A DNA stretch of 46,191 nucleotides from Thermaceae bacterium (lineage in GTDB: Bacteria; Deinococcota; Deinococci; Deinococcales; Marinithermaceae). A model generated the notes under the pieces. That model was not told where the DNA came from and did not search any database. It was given only the letters and a program-made list of their open reading frames with translations. This document shows, one piece after another, positions 41,896-46,191 of this stretch. The stretch covers positions 1 through 46,191 of the forward strand of contig JALSIA010000196.1 in assembly GCA_026981865.1 (NCBI GenBank), read 5' to 3'. Position 1 is the stretch's first letter. Each line of letters begins with the position of its first letter. The position numbers were made by a program, and so were the translations under genes.

Positions 41896-42001
41896 CGTTA
41901 AGTCGAGGTAAGCTGTAAGAGACAGAGCGAAGCAACGTAGCGTTATCGATTTGGTTAACGACCGCGGACTTCTTAACGCCGAATTAACGCTTCGGTTAAC
42001 G
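41896..42001. promoter_or_regulatory. Repeated TTAACG motifs upstream of the SARP-like regulator gene
   Basis: TTAACG starts at 41955, 41973, 41984 and 41996 on the plus strand (spacings 18, 11, 12), with an inverse copy CGTTAA at 41896-41901. The last three are phased near one helical turn, as expected of an activator or autoregulator site. They lie in the 252-base gap between the divergent fibre operon and the regulator gene, which otherwise shows no clear sigma-A promoter to me. Confidence 0.55.
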
Positions 42002-42028
42002 TTTTATCCGTGCATTCGGAGGGATTGT

Positions 42029-43819
42029 ATGGCGCAAATTCAATCGGCTATCGCGCAACTTACCCTGTTCGGCGCCGCGGGGCTGTACGTGGACGGCAAG
42101 CGGGTTCCGCTGCGGAACAAGTCCCTGGCCATCCTTTACTACCTGGCCATCGAGGGCCCGATCAGCCGCGCGGCCATGGCCGAGTTGCTCTGGGAGCATG
42201 CCAGCGCGCGCCAGAACCTCAGAGTCGAGTTGCACGAACTTCGGCACACGCTTCGCAAACTGGGCATCGTGGCCTTCGAGGGCCGCCGCGATCCGCTGGT
42301 GCTGCCCCCGGGCATCGTCCTCGACACCACTCCGCGCACGGGTCAGATCCTGGAGGGTTTGGAGCGCGTCTCGGACAGTTTCCGTGAGTGGCTGGCGGGC
42401 CTGCGCGGGCGCACCACCCAGGTCGACGAGCAGCCTGCCGAGCAGATTCACGCCCAGGCCTCGGAGCTGGCCCGCGAGATCGATCCGCCGTTCCTGCTCA
42501 TCGTCAAGGGCAGCCCCCTCGCCGGCTTCAAGACCTTCGCGCTGCAGCTGGCGCGCGAGATGGGCCTCCCCTTCATCGAAGGCGTCGAGGGGGGCGCCAC
42601 CGCGGTGCGCTACCTGCCGCTTCCGCAGACGGAGGCCCAGGTCAAGAAGGTGCTCAAGGACGACAAGTCGGTCTGGATCCTGCCTACCGCCCCTTTTGGC
42701 GAGGACCACAGCACCTTGCTCGAGCTGCGGGCCCAGTGGCCCGCGGACCGCGCGCGCTTCGTGACCCTGAAACCCCTTTCCTGGCCGGCGGTCGTCGAGG
42801 GCCCCCTGCAGGACCTTCCCTTCGAGCGTGCGGCGGAGATCTACCTGCGCTCGGGCGGCGACGCCGCCCACCTGAAGCACCTTCTCGAGCTTTACCGTTC
42901 CGGGCAGGAGGAGCTGCCGCTGCCCCAGCAGGTTCGCGCCGCCTACCAGCGGGAGAGCCGCTTCCTCAGCTACCCCGCGCGTCTGGCGCTCGAGCGCCTG
43001 TCGGTGCACCCGGGCACCCTCTCCGACGGCTTGATCGAAGCGCTGGAGGCGCACGAACACCTGGACGAGCTGGAGCGGCGCGGCTGGCTTGCCTACGACG
43101 ACGACTGGTACTTCGCCAGCGAGCCCGCTCGGCGCGTGCTTTACCAGGCGCTCCAGCCGGGGCGGCGCGCGGAATACCACCGGGCCGCAGCGCGGTACTT
43201 CGCGGCGAAAGGGGACCTGATCGCGCGCTACCACCACGAACTCGCGGCCGACCCGGAGCGCCGTTCCATCGAGCCGCCGGAGAACCTGTCGCCCTGGGCA
43301 CGAGCGGTGTGGGGCCTCGAAAAGGGCGACGACGCTGGGGGCGCTCCGCAGGTCGCGGGACTCGAACCCCTCGAGGAGGTTTTTTCCGAACCCCCCGAGA
43401 TGCGCGGCGACGGCTGGGGGGTGTACGACAAGCGGTTCTACTTCGTCCGCAACGGCCCGCCGTACCGCGACAACGAGCTGGTCTTCCCGGGAGCCGACGA
43501 GCCGGTCCTGATCCGGCTCAGGGGCCGGGGTTACGTGGAGAACGTGCTGGGCATCGGGCTGGACGGCGAGCGGAGGCCGCTGGTGCTCCAGGTGGGGCGG
43601 AGGCCGCTGGTGATCTTCGCGCCGGTGAACCGCGAGGTGCGGCTAAGCGGCGCGACCCTGCTGCCGGTGCGCCGGTTCGAGGTCTGGGTCGTGGTGCCGC
43701 AGGGGCAGAAGCTGCGGTTCACCAGCGACGCCGAGCGCGCGGTGGTGGAGTTCAGCCTCGATGTCTACCGCGTGCGCGGTGCAGCGGAGGAGGCCGGGTT
43801 GGCGCGGGTCTCGGCCTAG
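42029..43819 (+). CDS. SARP/STAND-like transcriptional regulator with degenerate P-loop and C-terminal beta domain
   Basis: 596-aa protein. ATG 42029 follows GGAGGG. Residues 10-80 form a SARP-type winged helix (LTLFGAAGLYVDGKRVPLRNKSLAILYYLA, AELLWEHASARQNLRVELHELRHTLR). The middle (150-440) has the shape of a STAND NTPase: LIVKGSPLAGFKTFAL where Walker A should be (GxxxxGKT broken by Phe), DKSVWILPTAP as Walker B-like, then LSYPARLALERLSVHPG and a second winged helix GWLAYDDDWYFASEPARRVLYQAL. Residues about 460-596 are an unusual beta-rich domain (VLIRLRGRGYVENVLGI, RRFEVWVVVPQGQKLRFTSD). Likely controls the divergent fibre operon. Its stop shares CTAG with the convergent gene. Confidence 0.75.
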   Translation: MAQIQSAIAQLTLFGAAGLYVDGKRVPLRNKSLAILYYLAIEGPISRAAMAELLWEHASARQNLRVELHELRHTLRKLGIVAFEGRRDPLVLPPGIVLDTTPRTGQILEGLERVSDSFREWLAGLRGRTTQVDEQPAEQIHAQASELAREIDPPFLLIVKGSPLAGFKTFALQLAREMGLPFIEGVEGGATAVRYLPLPQTEAQVKKVLKDDKSVWILPTAPFGEDHSTLLELRAQWPADRARFVTLKPLSWPAVVEGPLQDLPFERAAEIYLRSGGDAAHLKHLLELYRSGQEELPLPQQVRAAYQRESRFLSYPARLALERLSVHPGTLSDGLIEALEAHEHLDELERRGWLAYDDDWYFASEPARRVLYQALQPGRRAEYHRAAARYFAAKGDLIARYHHELAADPERRSIEPPENLSPWARAVWGLEKGDDAGGAPQVAGLEPLEEVFSEPPEMRGDGWGVYDKRFYFVRNGPPYRDNELVFPGADEPVLIRLRGRGYVENVLGIGLDGERRPLVLQVGRRPLVIFAPVNREVRLSGATLLPVRRFEVWVVVPQGQKLRFTSDAERAVVEFSLDVYRVRGAAEEAGLARVSA

Positions 43820-44298
43820 AACCCGGCGTCGATTTCCCGCAGGCGCGCTGCCCAGGGGCTCGTCCCGGCATGGTGTTCGCCAACGATGCGGGCCACGCAG
43901 GGATCGGCGATGCGGTCGGCCGCATAGCGCGGGTGGTGCCGCCGCACCTGCCAGGCACCGGTCAGCCCCCCGCGCAGAGGGTAGGGTTCCACCTCCGGCG
44001 CCCAGCGTTCGAAGAGCGCGGTGAGGACGCGTTCCCAGACGATGTAGGGGCGGACCGCCTTGCCTGCGTCGTGGACCAGGGCGGCGCGCACGGCGCAGTC
44101 GGGGGCGTCGGGCCAGCGCGCCAGCAGTTGCTTGGCCACGGCCACCGCGTGCTCGCGGTCGCGTACGTCCATGGCCCGGTAAAGCGCGGCCTCGTCGGGG
44201 GCCAGGCGCGCCAGCGCCCAGGGATCGTCGGGGCGGCAGAGGGTGGGAAAGAAGCCCTTGGCGAGCCGTACGAGGCGCTTCTTGCTGACGAGGGCCAT
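43816..44298 (-). CDS. HD-domain phosphohydrolase
   Basis: 160-aa protein. HD-type metal ligands are REHAVAVAKQLL (His), AALVHDAGKAVRP (His-Asp) and a later IVGEHH; this is the minimal HD fold. Substrate (nucleotide, ppGpp or RNA) cannot be told. The start overlaps the UDG stop zone and the stop is complementary to that of the SARP-like gene (CTAG shared). Confidence 0.82.
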   Translation of the reverse strand: MALVSKKRLVRLAKGFFPTLCRPDDPWALARLAPDEAALYRAMDVRDREHAVAVAKQLLARWPDAPDCAVRAALVHDAGKAVRPYIVWERVLTALFERWAPEVEPYPLRGGLTGAWQVRRHHPRYAADRIADPCVARIVGEHHAGTSPWAARLREIDAGF

Positions 44299-44299
44299 G

Positions 44300-44986
44300 C
44301 TAGCCGATTCCTGCGAGCGCCTTCGCGCGGGCGAGGACCGCGTCGAACATGGCCGCGGTGAGCCGGCCGGTCTGGGTGTTCTGGCGGCTCACGTGGTAGC
44401 TGTCCTGCAGCACCCGTCCACCCGGAAGCGCGTGCTCGGCGCCGTGGGCGAAGGGGAAGCGCGCTTTTACCAGGCCGTGCAGCTCGAGCAGGGCGTCGTG
44501 GGCGAGCCGGCCCAGGGCCAGGTAGACCCGGACCTCCGGGAGAAGCGCCAGCTCCCGAGCGGTCCAGAGGCTGCAGGCGGCGAATTCGGCGCGGGTGGGC
44601 TTGTTGCCCGGGGGTGCGCAGCGCACCGCCGCGGTGATGTAGACCCCGAACAGCTCGAGCCCGTCGCCCGGGCGTTCCGAGCGGGGCTGGTTGGCGAGCC
44701 CTGCCCGCCACAGGGCGGGGTAGAGGAAGTCGCCCGAGGCGTCGCCGGTGAACATGCGTCCGGTACGGTTGGAGCCGTGCGCTCCGGGGGCCAGGCCGAA
44801 GATCAGCAGCCGCGCGGCGGGGTCGCCGAAACCGGGCACCGGTTTGGCCCAGTAAACCTCGTCCAGGTAAGCCCGGCGCTTTTTTCGCCCTACTTCCTCG
44901 CGCCAGGCCGCGAGCCGCTCACAGCGGCGGCAGGCGGTCAGCTCGCGGTAGAAGTCTTCCAAGCGCTCCGGCGTCACGCCCGCCAT
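44300..44986 (-). CDS. Uracil-DNA glycosylase, family 5 (UDGb-like)
   Basis: 228-aa Fe-S DNA glycosylase for uracil and related lesions, a base-excision repair enzyme typical of thermophiles. The active-site block is GLAPGAHGSNRTGRMFTGDASGDFLY, with DSYHVSRQNTQTGRLT as the second motif (His-Val-Ser instead of His-Pro-Ser). Four Cys for a [4Fe-4S] cluster are present: C19 and C22 (CRRC), C123 (VRCAPP), C138 (AACS). One base past the HD gene's start side; part of the same minus-strand run as the carboxylase gene. Confidence 0.9.
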   Translation of the reverse strand: MAGVTPERLEDFYRELTACRRCERLAAWREEVGRKKRRAYLDEVYWAKPVPGFGDPAARLLIFGLAPGAHGSNRTGRMFTGDASGDFLYPALWRAGLANQPRSERPGDGLELFGVYITAAVRCAPPGNKPTRAEFAACSLWTARELALLPEVRVYLALGRLAHDALLELHGLVKARFPFAHGAEHALPGGRVLQDSYHVSRQNTQTGRLTAAMFDAVLARAKALAGIG

Positions 44987-44993
44987 TCTAAGC

Positions 44994-46191
44994 CTAGAGC
45001 GGAATGTTCCCGTGCTTCTTCCAGGGGCGCTCCTCGTACTTGTCCTCGAGCATGCGCAGGTGCCGGATCAGGTGCCGGCGCGTCGTTTCGGGCGGGATCA
45101 CGTCGTCGATGTAGCCCCGGCCCGCAGCGGTCCAGGGGTTGTCGAAACGCTCCTTGTACTCCTTGATCTTCTCGGCGCGGGTAGCCTCGGGGTTGGGGCT
45201 TTGCTGGATCTCGCGCCGATAAACGATGTTGGCTGCGCCCTCGGCGCCCATCACCGCCACCGCCGCGGTGGGCCAGGCGAGCACCACGTCCGCCCCCATG
45301 TCGCGCGAGTTCATGGCCAGGTAAGCGCCGCCGTAGGCCTTGCGGGTGATCAGGGTGATCTTGGGCACGGTGGCCTCGGCGTAGGCGAAAAGCATCTTGG
45401 CACCGTGGCGGATGATGCCGCCGTGCTCCTGGGCCACGCCCGGGAGGAAGCCGGTCACGTCCACGAAGGTCACGATGGGCAGGTTGAAAGCGTCCATGGT
45501 GCGGATGAAGCGCGCGGCCTTATCGGCGGCGTCGATGTCGAGCGCGCCCGCCATGAAGCGGGGGTTGTTGGCCACGATCCCCACCGGCCGCCCGCCCAGC
45601 CGCGCCAGGCCCACGATGATGTTGCGCGCCCAGCCCGGGTGGATTTCCAGGAAGTCGCCCTCGTCGACCAGCGTCCGGATGACCTCGTGCATGTTGTAGG
45701 GGCGGCGCGGGTCGGGGTTGACCATGTCGAGCAGCTCCGGCGCGGCGCGGTCTTCTGGGTCGTCGGTGGGCCTGAGTGGGGGCTTTTCCTTGGCCGAGGA
45801 GGGCAGGAAGCCCAGGATCTTGCGGATGAGCGCCAGCACCTCCTCCTCGTTCTCGCCCTCCAGGTGGGCCACGCCGCTCTTTCTAGCGTGCACGTCGGCG
45901 CCGCCCAGCTCCTCGAAGCTCACCTCCTCGCGGGTCACGGTCTTGATCACCTCGGGGCCGGTGATGAACATGTAGCTGCTCCCGCGGCTCATGAGCACGA
46001 AGTCGGTGATCGCCGGGCTGTAGACCGCCCCGCCGGCGCAGGGGCCCAGAATCGCCGAGATCTGGGGCACCACCCCCGAGTAGACGGCGTTGCGGTAGAA
46101 GACCTCGCCGTAGCCCGAGAGGCTGTCCACCCCCTCCTGGATGCGGGCGCCCGCCGAGTCGTTGAGCCCGACGATGGGCGCGCCCACCTTG
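44994..46191 (-). CDS. Acyl-CoA (propionyl/methylmalonyl-type) carboxylase, carboxyltransferase subunit, 5' end missing
   Basis: C-terminal 399 or so residues of a PccB/MmdA-like carboxyltransferase; the N-terminus lies beyond the right edge. The first oxyanion hole is GPCAGGAVYSPAITDF, the second TRKAYGGAYLAMNSRDMGAD, and the biotin-binding region is IVTFVDVTGFLPGVAQEHGGIIRHGAKML. VSFEELGGADVHARKSGVAHL and the C-terminal KHGNIPL are standard. Propionyl-, methylmalonyl- or acetyl-CoA are possible substrates; the biotin carboxylase and carrier must be elsewhere. Confidence 0.92.
   Translation of the reverse strand, partial: KVGAPIVGLNDSAGARIQEGVDSLSGYGEVFYRNAVYSGVVPQISAILGPCAGGAVYSPAITDFVLMSRGSSYMFITGPEVIKTVTREEVSFEELGGADVHARKSGVAHLEGENEEEVLALIRKILGFLPSSAKEKPPLRPTDDPEDRAAPELLDMVNPDPRRPYNMHEVIRTLVDEGDFLEIHPGWARNIIVGLARLGGRPVGIVANNPRFMAGALDIDAADKAARFIRTMDAFNLPIVTFVDVTGFLPGVAQEHGGIIRHGAKMLFAYAEATVPKITLITRKAYGGAYLAMNSRDMGADVVLAWPTAAVAVMGAEGAANIVYRREIQQSPNPEATRAEKIKEYKERFDNPWTAAGRGYIDDVIPPETTRRHLIRHLRMLEDKYEERPWKKHGNIPL

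Noticed and set aside
43816-43819. Shared CTAG stop of two convergent genes as a frameshift or error
   Set aside because: Both frames end normally with full-length products; compact convergent ends are common here (also at 31753-31784).

Overview
The window is a gene-dense chromosomal segment, clearly GC-rich (by eye about 70%). Gene content points to the Deinococcota, most likely a marine or moderately thermophilic Thermaceae such as an Oceanithermus- or Marinithermus-like bacterium. The pointers are a Thermus-type minor-pilin/ComZ competence cluster, a two-subunit ferredoxin 2-oxoacid oxidoreductase, a family-5 uracil-DNA glycosylase, a branched-chain 2-oxoacid dehydrogenase operon, leaderless-type promoters, and a DdrO/IrrE radiation-desiccation module best known from Deinococcus. 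The genus is inference; the phylum is fairly safe. I saw no tRNA, rRNA, CRISPR array or insertion sequence.

Layout. 1-5281 (-): a LacI-regulated sugar ABC-transport operon (lacI, binding protein, two permeases, start of a glycosyltransferase). It diverges, across two LacI-type operators, from a glycerate kinase gene (5373-6623, +). 6624-7306: a gene-free stretch full of degenerate inverted and direct repeats. 7307-12458 (-): 2-oxoacid:ferredoxin oxidoreductase alpha and beta, aroA, nrnA. 12520-20526 (-): nine genes for minor pilins and pilus-associated proteins, in two sets, with two large glycine-rich beta-repeat (solenoid-like) pilins, one carrying a CxxCH motif. 20626-25588 (-): the branched-chain 2-oxoacid dehydrogenase operon (E1alpha, E1beta, E2, E3), preceded by a leader peptide rich in Leu/Val/Ile codons and an intrinsic terminator, the layout of a ribosome-mediated attenuator. 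25638-26450 (+): rlmH and an HxlR-type regulator. 26508-28460 (-): groES-groEL behind a CIRCE-like operator. 28591-29367 (-): a TrmH-family RNA methyltransferase. 29444-31784 (+): glgC, a SagB-like flavin oxidoreductase, a GGCT-fold protein. 31753-33308: ddrO-irrE (+) with an RDRM-like palindrome shared with a divergent small gene (-). 33301-35792 (+): CDP-alcohol phosphatidyltransferase, Nudix hydrolase, a pteridine-reductase-like SDR, folE. 35816-41776 (-): an exported subunit, PapD-like chaperone, second exported beta-protein, very large barrel/usher-like protein and lipoprotein, resembling a divergent chaperone-usher surface system. 42029-43819 (+): its divergent SARP/STAND-like regulator. 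43816-46191 (-): HD-domain protein, UDGb, and a truncated acyl-CoA carboxylase carboxyltransferase subunit.

The best candidates for new biology are the BCAA-codon attenuator in front of a catabolic/lipid-primer operon, the usher-like cluster with its divergent regulator and intra-operon stem-loop, the ddrO-irrE module with a possible new DdrO target, and the CxxCH beta-solenoid pilin. All functional statements come from motif and context reading; no database search or folding calculation was run.
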